Shown here: in pieces, positions 1 through 8,237 of the stretch
How positions within the stretch are numbered: position 1 is the first letter of the stretch
How the letters are laid out: each line of letters opens with the position of its first letter
Origin: Serratia rhizosphaerae
Lineage (GTDB): Bacteria; Pseudomonadota; Gammaproteobacteria; Enterobacterales; Enterobacteriaceae
Reading direction: 5' to 3'
Assembly: GCF_009817885.1 (NCBI RefSeq)
Contig: NZ_CP041764.1
Coordinates: forward strand, 930,001-994,000
Length of the DNA: 64,000 nt
The notes under the pieces: model-generated
What the model saw: the letters and a program-made list of their open reading frames with translations, nothing else
The model's database searches: none
Told to the model about the DNA's origin: nothing
Program-made: the position numbers and the translations under genes

Positions 1-60
1 AAGATATGACCTTCTGGTGTAGTGTGGAGCTTTTGGTTAAGATCAAAGGACTGCGGATAA

Positions 61-237
61 ATGCGATTTTTCATCGGTTTTCTTATCATCATGAGCCCGA
101 TACTGTGGCTTACTGATACGCTTGGCAAGTTTGCCATTGTTGCCTGGCTGGCAAACAGCGTAATTCTTACCTGTATCGCCAAATATATCGTAAACAGCAA
201 ACCCAAAGAGTATAACGAGGATCAGGATGTATTTTGA
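61..237 (+). CDS. Small hydrophobic hypothetical protein, 58 aa
   Basis: An ATG-initiated frame of 58 codons preceded by an AAGGA ribosome binding site about 9 bases upstream. The first half is strongly hydrophobic (residues 2-15 and 24-42, probably two membrane passes). The C-terminus is charged (KPKEYNEDQD). I do not recognise a family. It lies in AT-rich sequence at the outer edge of the putative island next to the tRNA-Arg gene, in opposite orientation to the metallopeptidase pseudogene. It could equally be a chance frame; the ribosome binding site and membrane-protein-like composition are the only support. Confidence 0.4.
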   Translation: MRFFIGFLIIMSPILWLTDTLGKFAIVAWLANSVILTCIAKYIVNSKPKEYNEDQDVF

Positions 238-593
238 TGTCTTTATCTCAATATTTAGTTAACAATAGCTCAGCATAAGCAAGAACAAGTTTCTCGTGAA
301 TACGCCGGTACGCTTATCCATAAACAATGCATTAGCTTATCACGTTAATGACAAGTAACCCGCCTAGGGTTTTCCATGTCTAATCTCCTGGTCTATACAT
401 GGAGCAGAAAAGCATGAAAATATTTACGTTCTTAGGCATTGTTTCGGAAATACATTAGATACCATCCCTATCTGACTCAGCGAGCCGACTGAAACGGTTT
501 TACTGGTACCACGGGAAGAAAGGGGAAACTTGACTCAGCTGACAACAATTACCGGTGTTTTATAAAGGAGAAACGTTTCCGTCCAGGCAACTC
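238..593. other. AT-rich gene-free stretch in the island edge
   Basis: No convincing coding frame is visible on either strand. There are only short interrupted frames, for example a ten-codon one behind an AGGAG on the minus strand near 390. Composition is much more AT-rich than the backbone from 2 kb on. It is best read as decayed accessory sequence. Confidence 0.4.
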
Positions 594-895
594 TTAGCCA
601 TCTTGGTACAATAACCCATAGTCTGCAATAATCTGCACTTGTTGTTCTATCGGGTAATTTTGCAGCCGTTTCCTATCCAGTTTATAACTGTAATTAGCTG
701 CCCAACTGAAAAGGCCTCACATTTTACCCACATACCATGCTGATGATACCAAACATGTACCATTTCATGGATAAATAGGTGCTTATCTCTTAGGTTTGGC
801 GTTGCGGAAAAGTCAGGAAAATACAATTTTCTCTGAACCAGAACTCATCGTTAGGGGCCATCATAACACGCTGAGCTTATAGTCCGAATGGCAAA
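594..895 (-). pseudogene. Decayed zinc-metallopeptidase of the 'vgr related protein' type
   Basis: Minus-strand conceptual translation in three successive frames gives one coherent protein tail. A piece beginning MMAPNDE (864 downwards) is followed, after a frame change near 835, by RKLYFPDFS and HLFIHEMVHVWYHQHG. After a second frame change near 705-711 comes SWAANYSYKL, then IEQQVQIIADYGLL and a TAA at 594-596. The HEMVH motif (755-769) is an HExxH zinc-binding signature. The surrounding pattern matches my memory of proteins annotated as 'vgr related protein', putative metallopeptidases often found with type VI secretion genes. The N-terminus is lost or unrecognisable and at least two frameshifts are present, so it should be inactive. 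The family name is from memory. Confidence 0.55.
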
Positions 896-1095
896 CAACT
901 GTCGCAATGTACCCACACTCGAGAGTATATGATAGTTCATAGAAAGACTTCATACGCCAGAGCGATTTCACCCAACGTAAATAGACTTAAGCTTCCCTCA
1001 TCTACTTCCATATTTCCCCATCAAACAGTCATCCTTATAAAATAAACATCACTTCACGCAGACGTAGCCAAACCCAGATTACTCCAAAAATAAAA
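896..1095. other. Gene-free AT-rich stretch
   Basis: I see no frame with a ribosome binding site here. It may contain the eroded 5' part of the metallopeptidase pseudogene, but nothing is alignable by eye. Confidence 0.3.
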
Positions 1096-1115
1096 ATGCC
1101 GGAATTTACCGGCAT
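1090..1115 (-). terminator. Rho-independent terminator of the DUF4282 gene
   Basis: On the minus strand a 7-bp stem (ATGCCGG / CCGGCAT, 1096-1102 and 1109-1115) with a 6-base loop is followed by TTTTTATTTTT. It starts 13 bases after the stop codon of the 78-aa gene. Confidence 0.75.
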
Positions 1116-1127
1116 GAGTTTACCTGA

Positions 1128-1364
1128 TTAAGGTTTTTCAGCTATTTTTCGCAGATATTCGTTATTCTTAAAGGCAATAATAACCATCTCGAATGCCACA
1201 CGGACAAATACGCCGCCAATCAGGATGCCAAGCAGACCACTAAGCACCCCGCTGTACGTCATGACGCCAATCCCGCTGATTACCACGCCTAACAGCGTTA
1301 ACCAATAAATCACAGTGATGATTTTTGGCGTAAGCATCGAATCAAAGAATAAAATATTTCTCAT
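1128..1364 (-). CDS. DUF4282-type small membrane protein
   Basis: The product has 78 residues. The opening RNILFFDSMLTPKIIT and two hydrophobic segments (about 12-34 and 40-62) fit the DUF4282 family of small inner-membrane proteins of unknown function. I placed the start at 1364, where GGTGGAG precedes the ATG by four bases; the frame is open 15 codons further upstream but has no ribosome binding site there. It is followed by its own terminator. It sits between the pseudogene and the tRNA-Arg gene, so it may be island cargo. Family assignment is from recalled sequence pattern. Confidence 0.7.
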   Translation of the reverse strand: MRNILFFDSMLTPKIITVIYWLTLLGVVISGIGVMTYSGVLSGLLGILIGGVFVRVAFEMVIIAFKNNEYLRKIAEKP

Positions 1365-1643
1365 TAACTCCACCTTGTTTTTATATATACCATTCCATAA
1401 ATTCCACACCTGTGTAGCTGTTCTATTTTGTCATATTAATAAGGCCAGCGGCTAATCATATATATGCATAGATGGCTCAGAAATCACACTTCTGATATGC
1501 AATAGGGGAATAGATTTATTGCTACTGATACGAGATAACGTTTTTAACGCACAATGACACGCTTGGTTCATTCATACTCAGATAAATCGAACATCAACGG
1601 AACGAAGAAAATATTTGCTTAAGGGGAAGGCAAAAAACCGACA

Positions 1644-1720
1644 TGGTACGCCCTGTAGGACTCGAACCTACGACCTACGGCTTAGAAGGCCGTTGCTCTA
1701 TCCAGCTGAGCTAAGGGCGC
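1644..1720 (-). tRNA. argU: tRNA-Arg (anticodon UCU), argU-like
   Basis: The minus strand folds as a 77-base tRNA with an encoded 3' CCA (1644-1646). It has the 7-bp acceptor stem GCGCCCU, D-loop AGCUGGAU, anticodon loop CUUCUAA giving anticodon UCU, and T-arm GGTTCGAGTCC. It reads AGA codons. The outermost acceptor pair is G1:U72 rather than G:C. It lies next to folD, as argU does in E. coli, where it is a classical phage integration site (DLP12). The AT-rich tract begins directly at its 3' end. Confidence 0.95.
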
Positions 1721-1763
1721 ATTGCAGAGATGCGGCAACCCGGAACCCGGGGTTGCGGCTTGG

Positions 1764-1791
1764 ATTATACGGCCCGAAGAGAGTGAGTCAA
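1764..1791 (-). promoter_or_regulatory. Sigma70 promoter of the tRNA-Arg gene
   Basis: On the minus strand TTGACT (1786-1791) and TATAAT (1764-1769) are separated by 16 bases. They lie about 44 bases before the mature tRNA 5' end, with a G/C-rich region following, as is usual for stringently controlled stable-RNA promoters. The remaining bases up to folD (1792-2046) hold no gene that I can see. Confidence 0.75.
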
Positions 1792-2046
1792 TGCCTTTTC
1801 ATTGTGTCGCCGCCGCCAGCGCGTTTTATGCTGATTTTTCCACCAGCATCGGATGCTAACATCCTGATCTCTTAGCGCTAATCAGGCGTTTTACTGATGT
1901 GAAAACATGCGTATTGCACGGTCTCACGCCCTCTCGCCTTCACCGCGCATGTGACATTAACACGATTCAGCGCCTGACAGCGCGCTCAGCTTCTGACAAA
2001 ATAGCGCCATCCCCCGCTTTTTCTTAAATGATGGATTTCCACACCG

Positions 2047-2913
2047 ATGGCAGCAAAGATTATTGATGGTAAAACGATTGCGCAGCAGGTTAGAAGCGAA
2101 GTGGCTGAGCAAGTTAAACAACGTCTGGCCGCAGGAAAACGCGCGCCGGGTCTGGCGGTTGTGCTGGTGGGCGAAAACCCGGCCTCACAGATTTATGTCG
2201 CCAGTAAGCGCCGCGCCTGCGAAGAAGTCGGCTTTGTTTCCCGCTCTTACGATCTGCCGGCCTCCACCAGTGAAGCAGAGCTGCTCCAGCTGATCGACCA
2301 GCTGAATGCCGACGCGGAAATCGACGGGATTCTGGTGCAGCTGCCGCTGCCTGCCGGCATTGATAACGTCAAGGTGCTGGAACGTATCCATCCGGACAAA
2401 GACGTCGACGGCTTCCACCCGTACAACGTCGGTCGTCTGTGCCAGCGCGCGCCGAAGCTGCGCCCGTGCACCCCGCGCGGCATAGTCACCCTGCTGGAGC
2501 GCTATAATATCGATACCTACGGCCTGAACGCGGTAGTGGTCGGCGCATCCAACATCGTCGGACGCCCGATGAGCATGGAACTGTTGCTGGCCGGCTGCAC
2601 CACCACCGTGACGCACCGTTTTACCAAAAACCTGCGCCATCACGTGGAAAATGCCGACCTGCTGGTGGTGGCCGTCGGTAAACCGGGCTTTATCCCGGGC
2701 GACTGGATCAAACCGGGCGCTATCGTGATTGATGTCGGCATCAACCGTCTGGAAAGCGGTAAAGTGGTCGGCGACGTCGACTTTGACGCCGCCAGCGAAC
2801 GCGCCGCCTATATTACGCCGGTTCCCGGCGGCGTCGGCCCGATGACCGTCGCCACGCTGATTCAAAACACCTTGCAGGCCTGCGAGGAATATCATGACGT
2901 TCAACCTAAATAA
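2047..2913 (+). CDS. folD: Bifunctional methylenetetrahydrofolate dehydrogenase/cyclohydrolase FolD
   Basis: This cytosolic enzyme interconverts 5,10-methylene-THF and 10-formyl-THF via 5,10-methenyl-THF (NADP-dependent), supplying purine and formyl-Met synthesis. At 288 residues it has the usual length. Tyr50 and catalytic Lys54 lie in the motif IYVASKRRACEE. QLPLPAG is near 99, the NADP-binding GASNIVGRPM near 166 and the signature PVPGGVGPMT near 262. It starts a two-gene unit with ybcJ, ten bases downstream. A pairing with tRNA-Arg is also seen in E. coli. Confidence 0.97.
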   Translation: MAAKIIDGKTIAQQVRSEVAEQVKQRLAAGKRAPGLAVVLVGENPASQIYVASKRRACEEVGFVSRSYDLPASTSEAELLQLIDQLNADAEIDGILVQLPLPAGIDNVKVLERIHPDKDVDGFHPYNVGRLCQRAPKLRPCTPRGIVTLLERYNIDTYGLNAVVVGASNIVGRPMSMELLLAGCTTTVTHRFTKNLRHHVENADLLVVAVGKPGFIPGDWIKPGAIVIDVGINRLESGKVVGDVDFDAASERAAYITPVPGGVGPMTVATLIQNTLQACEEYHDVQPK

Positions 2914-2923
2914 GTAAGGCAGT

Positions 2924-3136
2924 ATGGAAATTTTTAATCTGGATACCCACCCGCACGTCGAACTTTGCGATCTGCTGAAGTTTCAAGGCTGGTGTGAAAG
3001 CGGCGGCGCGGCGAAAGAAGTCATCGCCGATGGCCTGGTCCACGTTGACGGCCAGGTGGAAACCCGCAAGCGCTGCAAAATCGTCGCCGGACAGCAGGTC
3101 AGCTTTTCCGGCCGGACGGTCACCGTTCAGGCTTAA
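2924..3136 (+). CDS. ybcJ: S4-domain RNA-binding protein YbcJ
   Basis: This 70-residue protein consists of a single S4-like RNA-binding fold. The region LLKFQGWCESGGAAKEVIADGLVHVDG (about residues 16-42) carries the basic S4 helix-turn pattern, followed by RKRCKI. It has the same size and neighbourhood (folD-ybcJ) as in E. coli. The role is only generally known: probable RNA or ribosome binding. Its start follows folD by ten bases, so it is likely co-transcribed and ends at the terminator at 3151-3184. Confidence 0.9.
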   Translation: MEIFNLDTHPHVELCDLLKFQGWCESGGAAKEVIADGLVHVDGQVETRKRCKIVAGQQVSFSGRTVTVQA

Positions 3137-3150
3137 TCACCGCGATTAAA

Positions 3151-3184
3151 AAAACCGGGTTGCACACGCGCAACCCGGCTTTCT
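3151..3184 (+). terminator. Rho-independent terminator after folD-ybcJ
   Basis: A 9-bp GC-rich stem CCGGGTTGC / GCAACCCGG (3155-3163, 3170-3178) with a 6-base loop is preceded by an A run and followed by CTTTCTC. Confidence 0.8.
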
Positions 3185-3303
3185 CAGGTTCCCCTTTCCG
3201 TCCCCCTCGTATGCAGCTTCCTGCCGTCTATTTCTCGATCATCGTCAAAGAATTACTTTTTCCTCTGGCTGAATGTAAAAATTAAGTTGCACGCCCTACC
3301 GAG

Positions 3304-3348
3304 TTGCCAGACGATAAGTAGAACGTTCTACTAGAACGTTCTACTTAC
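3304..3348 (+). promoter_or_regulatory. Promoter with tandem palindromic LacI-family operators before malX
   Basis: Two copies of the perfect inverted repeat TAGAACGTTCTA lie head to tail, at 3319-3330 (extended to 16 bp, 3317-3332) and 3332-3343, with centres 13 bp apart. The central CG and symmetric arms are typical of LacI/GalR-family operators, resembling the MalI site design. A probable promoter (TTGCCA at 3304-3309, 17-bp gap, TCTACT at 3327-3332) is overlapped by both, so the adjacent LacI-type regulator is the obvious candidate repressor. Promoter assignment is inference. Confidence 0.7.
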
Positions 3349-3401
3349 AATAACAGCGCCATTTTCCGCGCATCCAGGGTCTCACATCGGGGGAAAACAG
3401 C

Positions 3402-4901
3402 ATGAGTCTGTTCTCAGGGTTTGTTAAATCGTTATCCAAACTATCCATGATTGGCCGCGCGCTGATGCTGCCGATCTCACTGTTGCCGGCTGCCGGCCTG
3501 CTGCTGGCATTCGGCGACAAATTCCATCTGCCGCTGATGATGAATGCCGGCGGGGTGATTTTCGATAACCTGCCGATGCTGTTCGCCATCGGCTCGGCGG
3601 TGGGGCTGGCGTCAGAATCAGGCATTGCCGCACTGTCCGCCGCCGTGTCGGTGTTCGTCACCAATATCACCATCGGTACGCTACTCGGCATCACGCCGGA
3701 GATGGCCGCCCAGGGCGGAAAATATGCGTTGGTGGTCGGCATTCCCACCCTGCAGATGGGCGTATTCGGCGGCCTGATCTGCGGCATTCTCGCCGCCTGG
3801 TGCTATAACCGCTTCCACGCTATGCAGCTGCCGGAGTTCCTTGGTTTCTTCTCCGGTAAACGCTTTGTGGCCATCGCCACCGCTTTTTTGTCGTTCATCA
3901 TGGGCCTGCTGCTGCCCTACGTCTGGCAGCATATTCAGTCGGGCATTGATGCGCTCTCGGTGGTGGTCAACGGCGATAATCAGGCGGCCTCCACCTTTAT
4001 CTTCGGGCTGGTGGAGCGCGCGCTGATCCCGCTTGGCCTGCACCATATCTGGTATCCCTCCTTTTGGTATTCGTTTGGCGACTACACCACCGCCGCCGGT
4101 CAGGTGATCCACGGCGATCAGACCATCTGGTTCAAAATGCTGGAAGAAGGCGTGAAATCCTTCAGCAGCGACAGCTATCAGGACGCCGGTAAATTTATGC
4201 AGGGCGAATTCCCGCTGATGCTGTTCGCCCTGCCGGCGGCCTGCCTGGCGATGTATCATGAAGCCCAGACGGCCAACAAAAAAATCGCCGCCGGCATTCT
4301 GTTTTCCGCCGCGCTGACCTGCTTTTTGACCGGCATCACCGAGCCGGTGGAGTTCACCTTTATCTTCGTGGCGCCAATTTTGTACGTCTTTAACGCCATC
4401 ATGGCCGGCCTGGCGTATATGACCATGTATCTGCTGCATGCGCATATCGCCAAGTCGTTCTCGGCCGGCTTTATCGACTACCTGTCATTCGGCATTCTGC
4501 CTTCGTTCAACGGATATCAGACCCACTTCCTCAGCGCCGTTATCGTCGGTATTCCGATGGCGCTGATCTACTACTTCACCTTCCGCTTTGTCATCCGCCG
4601 CTTCGACGTCAAAACGCCGGGCCGCACCAACGTAACCGCCAATGCGGATGACAAGACCGACAGCGAGCTGGCAACGGAAATCATCGGCCTGCTGGGCGGC
4701 GCACAGAATATTGACTCCGTCGGTTCCTGCATCACCCGCCTGCGTCTTGAGGTGGCGGACAGCAAAGCGGTGGATAAAGACGGCCTGAACGGCCTCGGGG
4801 CGCGCGGCGTGGTGTTCGTCGGCGATAGCGGTATTCAGGTGATTTTTGGCGCGCGGGCGCAATTTATTGCCCAAACCATGTCGACGATGATTGGCAAATA
4901 A
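3402..4901 (+). CDS. malX: PTS EIICB permease, maltose/glucose type (MalX-like)
   Basis: This inner-membrane sugar permease/phosphotransferase has 499 residues. An EIIC domain (about 1-400) carries multiple membrane segments and the motif GITEPVEF near 315. A C-terminal EIIB domain (about 420-499) carries the phospho-accepting Cys443 in SCITRLRL. No EIIA domain is present, so it should draw phosphate from a separate EIIA such as Crr. It is closest to the MalX/PtsG branch by recalled sequence; the sugar cannot be read from the sequence. It starts behind GGGGG and is followed by its own regulator gene. The operator pair at 3317-3343 suggests repression by that regulator. Confidence 0.85.
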   Translation: MSLFSGFVKSLSKLSMIGRALMLPISLLPAAGLLLAFGDKFHLPLMMNAGGVIFDNLPMLFAIGSAVGLASESGIAALSAAVSVFVTNITIGTLLGITPEMAAQGGKYALVVGIPTLQMGVFGGLICGILAAWCYNRFHAMQLPEFLGFFSGKRFVAIATAFLSFIMGLLLPYVWQHIQSGIDALSVVVNGDNQAASTFIFGLVERALIPLGLHHIWYPSFWYSFGDYTTAAGQVIHGDQTIWFKMLEEGVKSFSSDSYQDAGKFMQGEFPLMLFALPAACLAMYHEAQTANKKIAAGILFSAALTCFLTGITEPVEFTFIFVAPILYVFNAIMAGLAYMTMYLLHAHIAKSFSAGFIDYLSFGILPSFNGYQTHFLSAVIVGIPMALIYYFTFRFVIRRFDVKTPGRTNVTANADDKTDSELATEIIGLLGGAQNIDSVGSCITRLRLEVADSKAVDKDGLNGLGARGVVFVGDSGIQVIFGARAQFIAQTMSTMIGK

Positions 4902-4921
4902 GCGGAAGATGGTAGGCTGTG

Positions 4922-4955
4922 AGCGTCTCCGTCATCGTTCGGAGACGTTGTTTTA
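4922..4955 (+). terminator. Intercistronic terminator between malX and malI
   Basis: A stem CGTCTCCG / CGGAGACG (4924-4931, 4940-4947) with an 8-base loop is followed by TTGTTTTA. It would uncouple the regulator from high-level permease transcription. Confidence 0.7.
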
Positions 4956-4991
4956 TCTCGCTGATTACGGCGGATTTTTCCGGGAGCAGGT

Positions 4992-6008
4992 TTGAAGAAA
5001 GTCAGCATTATCGACGTGGCAAAACAGGCGGGAGTTTCCGTCTCGACGGTGTCGCTGGTTCTGCGCCAGAAGGGCAAAATCTCCGACGCCACCATCGCCA
5101 GGGTGCAGGCCGCTATCCGCCAGTTGGGCTACGTGCACAACGTGGCGGCAGCCAATTTGCGCGCCAGCACCTCAAACCTGATTGGCCTGATCCTGCGGGA
5201 TTTCAGCGACAGCTTCTCCATCAAGGTGATGGCCAGCATCGTGCAGGAACTGGAAGCCCAGGGCTATATGGTGTTTCTCGGCCAGCCGCAGGATGAACAG
5301 GAGCACCTGGAGCGCTGTCTGCTCTCTTTCAAGCAGCAGGGAGTGGCCGGGGTGATTTATCTGGCGTCCGACGCCGCCCGCCCGCAGCTGCCCGCGCTTA
5401 TCCGCCAGTGTCCGCTGCCGCTGGTGGCGGTTTCACAATCGCTGCTGGAGGAAGAGTGTAACCTGGTGATGCGTGATAACCGCCAGGCCGCGGGGCTGGC
5501 CACCCGCTATCTGATCGAACGCGGACACCGCAGCATCGGCTATATTGGCGGGCGGCAGGATTCACTGATTCGCCAGCAGCGGCTGCTGGGATTTCATGGC
5601 ATGCTTGCCCAGCACGGCATCGCCTGCAAAGAAGAATCCGTCCCCGCCTGCAGCGATGATACCCAGGCCGCCAGCCAGGCCACCCGTCGTTTGCTTGAAC
5701 AAAACAATACCATCACCGCCCTGCTCTGCCACTCGCCGGACGCCATGCTTGGCTGTATCAACGGTATTCATCAGGTGGGACGCACCATCGGCAAGGATGT
5801 GTTTCTGACGCAGCAGGTGGCGCTGATTGGCTTTGAGGACATGCTGCACGTCAACCTGACCTCGCCGTCGTTTACCTACGTCTCTTCCGCCAGTGAAGAG
5901 ACCGGCCGCCAGGCCGCCGCGCTGATGCTGCGCCAGCTGAAGGAGCCGGCGTTACAGACCCAGCGCATCACGCTGTCCGGCCAGTTGGTCAGCCGGGAGT
6001 CGGCATAA
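4992..6008 (+). CDS. malI: LacI-family transcriptional regulator (MalI-like)
   Basis: The product has 338 residues. The N-terminal helix-turn-helix and hinge helix (IIDVAKQAGVSVSTVSLVL, then ATIARVQAAIRQLGY and AANLRAST) are of LacI type, followed by a periplasmic-binding-protein-like effector domain. It resembles E. coli MalI, which represses malX. The start is a TTG at 4992 with GGAGCAGG just upstream; no ATG fits the family N-terminus. It probably binds the tandem palindrome before malX. The inducer is unknown. The 3' end overlaps the U-tract of the convergent cysS terminator. Confidence 0.85.
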   Translation: MKKVSIIDVAKQAGVSVSTVSLVLRQKGKISDATIARVQAAIRQLGYVHNVAAANLRASTSNLIGLILRDFSDSFSIKVMASIVQELEAQGYMVFLGQPQDEQEHLERCLLSFKQQGVAGVIYLASDAARPQLPALIRQCPLPLVAVSQSLLEEECNLVMRDNRQAAGLATRYLIERGHRSIGYIGGRQDSLIRQQRLLGFHGMLAQHGIACKEESVPACSDDTQAASQATRRLLEQNNTITALLCHSPDAMLGCINGIHQVGRTIGKDVFLTQQVALIGFEDMLHVNLTSPSFTYVSSASEETGRQAAALMLRQLKEPALQTQRITLSGQLVSRESA

Positions 6009-6039
6009 AAAAAGCCGGGGAGTGAAACACTCGCCCGGC
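6007..6039 (-). terminator. Rho-independent terminator of cysS
   Basis: A stem GCCGGG-GAGTG / CACTC-G-CCCGGC (6014-6024, 6028-6039) with an AAA loop is followed on the minus strand by TTTTTTT at 6007-6013. The U-tract overlaps the stop codon region of the convergent malI gene. Confidence 0.85.
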
Positions 6040-6060
6040 CTGAGAACCGCTTTATAGCGC

Positions 6061-7446
6061 TTACTTACGGCGCCAGGTGGTGCCCTGCGGGCCGTCTTCC
6101 AGCACGATACCCATTTCGTTCAGCCGATCGCGGGCTGAGTCCGCCAGCGCCCAATCTTTCGATTTACGCGCGTCGTTACGCTGCTTAATCAGCGCTTCAA
6201 TCTCTGCCACTTCACCGTCATCGGCCTGCGCGCCGCTCTGCAGGAACGCTTCCGGCTCCTGCTGCAGCAGGCCCAGCACTTTCGCCAGTTTGCGCAGCTC
6301 GGCCGCCATGGCGTTGGCCGCCGCCATATCTTCGCTTTTCAGGCGGTTGACTTCGCGCGCCAGATCGAACAGCGCCGAATAGGCTTCCGGCGTATTGAAG
6401 TCATCGTCCATCGCCTCGCGGAAACGTGCCTCAAAGGCTTCGCCGCCGGCAGGCTGTGCCGCCGGGTCGGTGCCGCGCAGCGCGGTATACAGACGCTCCA
6501 GCGAAGCGCGCGCCTGTTTCAGGTTCTCTTCGCTGTAGTTCAGCTGGCTACGGTAGTGGCCGGACATCAGGAAGTAACGCACGGTTTCCGCATCGTAATA
6601 GCCCAACACGTCGCGAATGGTGAAGAAGTTGTTCAGCGACTTGGACATTTTCTCGCGGTCGATCATCACCATGCCGGAGTGCATCCAGTAGTTGACGTAC
6701 GGGCCGTCGTGAGCGCAGCTGGACTGGGCGATTTCGTTTTCATGGTGCGGGAACATCAGATCCGAGCCGCCGCCGTGAATATCGAAATGGGTGCCAAGCT
6801 GTTTGCAGTTCATCGCCGAGCACTCGATGTGCCAGCCCGGACGGCCTACGCCCCACGGTGATTCCCAGCTCGGTTCGCCCGGCTTGGACATTTTCCACAG
6901 CACGAAGTCCATCGGGTTGCGTTTAACGTCGTCAACCTCTACCCGCGCGCCGGCCTGCAACTGTTCCAGATCCTGACGCGACAGCAGACCGTAATCCGCA
7001 TCGCTGTCGATAGAGAACATCACGTCGCCGTTGCTGGCCACGTAGGCGTGATCGCGATCCAGCAGGCGCTGGGTAATCTCGATAATCTCGGCGATATGCT
7101 GCGTGGCGCGCGGCTCCTGATCCGGACGTTCAATCAGCAGCGCGTCAAAATCGGCGTGCATCTCCGCCAGCATGCGGCCGGTCAGCTGATCGCAGGTTTC
7201 GCCGTTTTCCGCCGCCCGGCGGATGATTTTGTCGTCCACGTCGGTCACGTTGCGTACGTAGTTCAGATCGTAACCGAGGTAGCGCAGGTAGCGCGCCACC
7301 ACGTCAAAGGCGACAAAGGTGCGGCCGTGGCCGATATGACACAGATCGTAAATGGTTACCCCGCACACATACATACCGACCTTTCCGGCATGAATTGGTT
7401 TGAATTCCTCTTTTTGACGACTCAGGGTATTAAAAATCTTTAGCAT
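6061..7446 (-). CDS. cysS: Cysteinyl-tRNA synthetase
   Basis: This class I aminoacyl-tRNA synthetase charges tRNA-Cys. The product has 461 residues, starting MLKIFNTLSRQKEEF at 7446; the longer open frame upstream is not part of the family. Zinc ligand Cys28 (YVCGVTIYD), HIGH at 37-40, the zinc-site region WHIECSAMN and KMSKS near 267 are all present. It is single-copy essential in enterobacteria. It is divergent from ppiB, as in E. coli, with a 286-base shared upstream region in which I see no other gene. Confidence 0.97.
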   Translation of the reverse strand: MLKIFNTLSRQKEEFKPIHAGKVGMYVCGVTIYDLCHIGHGRTFVAFDVVARYLRYLGYDLNYVRNVTDVDDKIIRRAAENGETCDQLTGRMLAEMHADFDALLIERPDQEPRATQHIAEIIEITQRLLDRDHAYVASNGDVMFSIDSDADYGLLSRQDLEQLQAGARVEVDDVKRNPMDFVLWKMSKPGEPSWESPWGVGRPGWHIECSAMNCKQLGTHFDIHGGGSDLMFPHHENEIAQSSCAHDGPYVNYWMHSGMVMIDREKMSKSLNNFFTIRDVLGYYDAETVRYFLMSGHYRSQLNYSEENLKQARASLERLYTALRGTDPAAQPAGGEAFEARFREAMDDDFNTPEAYSALFDLAREVNRLKSEDMAAANAMAAELRKLAKVLGLLQQEPEAFLQSGAQADDGEVAEIEALIKQRNDARKSKDWALADSARDRLNEMGIVLEDGPQGTTWRRK

Positions 7447-7732
7447 CGGGACATTCCGTGGTGTGCGTTGTAACAATATTAATAACAGGGATCCGCGTAT
7501 TGAACCCCGAAGACCGCAGTAATGCAAGGTTAAGGCCAAGGAATGCTGACATCCTCGGCAGAAAACCCGGCGCCGCGCGCCGCCTTCCGCTGTTATCTTA
7601 TAACAAAAATCAACGGGCAGACAGCGCAAGCCAAGCCCGCTGCTGACTCGCTAATAGAGATATGTTATAAGGTCGGTCTGATTGTTTACAGTCCGCTGTA
7701 GCATCTCACTTCACCTTGTTAGGATTAAAACT

Positions 7733-8227
7733 ATGGTTACTTTCCACACCAATCACGGCGACATCGTCATCAAGACCTTTGCCGACAAAGCACCGGTCAC
7801 CGTTGAAAACTTCCTGAACTACTGCCGCGCAGGTTTCTACGACAACACCATTTTCCACCGTGTTATCAATGGCTTTATGATTCAAGGCGGTGGTTTTGAA
7901 CCTGGCATGAACCAGAAAAGCACCCAGGCGCCAATCAAAAACGAAGCCAACAACGGCCTGCAGAACACCCGCGGCACGCTGGCAATGGCGCGCACCAACG
8001 ATCCGCACTCCGCCACCGCACAGTTCTTCATCAACGTGGTTGATAACGACTTCCTGAACTTCCGCGGCGAAAACGCGCAGGGCTGGGGCTACTGCGTATT
8101 TGCTGAAGTTGTCGAAGGCATGGACGTGGTCGACAAGATCAAAGGCGTGAAAACCGGCCGCAGCGGCATGCACCAGGACGTACCGGTCGAAGACGTGGTC
8201 GTCACCAGCGTTACCGTCAGCGAGTAA
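7733..8227 (+). CDS. ppiB: Peptidyl-prolyl cis-trans isomerase B (cyclophilin)
   Basis: A cytosolic cyclophilin of 164 residues, exactly the E. coli length. Cyclophilin hallmarks are FHRVINGFMIQGGG (the catalytic Arg region), AMARTNDPHSATAQFFINV and the C-terminal VEGMDVVDKIKGV. No signal peptide is present, which distinguishes it from periplasmic PpiA. The ATG at 7733 is chosen over an upstream in-frame start because it matches the family N-terminus MVTFHTNHG. It precedes lpxH by ten bases and is probably co-transcribed. Confidence 0.96.
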   Translation: MVTFHTNHGDIVIKTFADKAPVTVENFLNYCRAGFYDNTIFHRVINGFMIQGGGFEPGMNQKSTQAPIKNEANNGLQNTRGTLAMARTNDPHSATAQFFINVVDNDFLNFRGENAQGWGYCVFAEVVEGMDVVDKIKGVKTGRSGMHQDVPVEDVVVTSVTVSE

Positions 8228-8237
8228 TTGCGACGGC

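Noticed and set aside
1615..1875. 86-codon plus-strand frame across the tRNA
   Set aside because: It reads antisense through tRNA-Arg and has no ribosome binding site; the tRNA explains the sequence.
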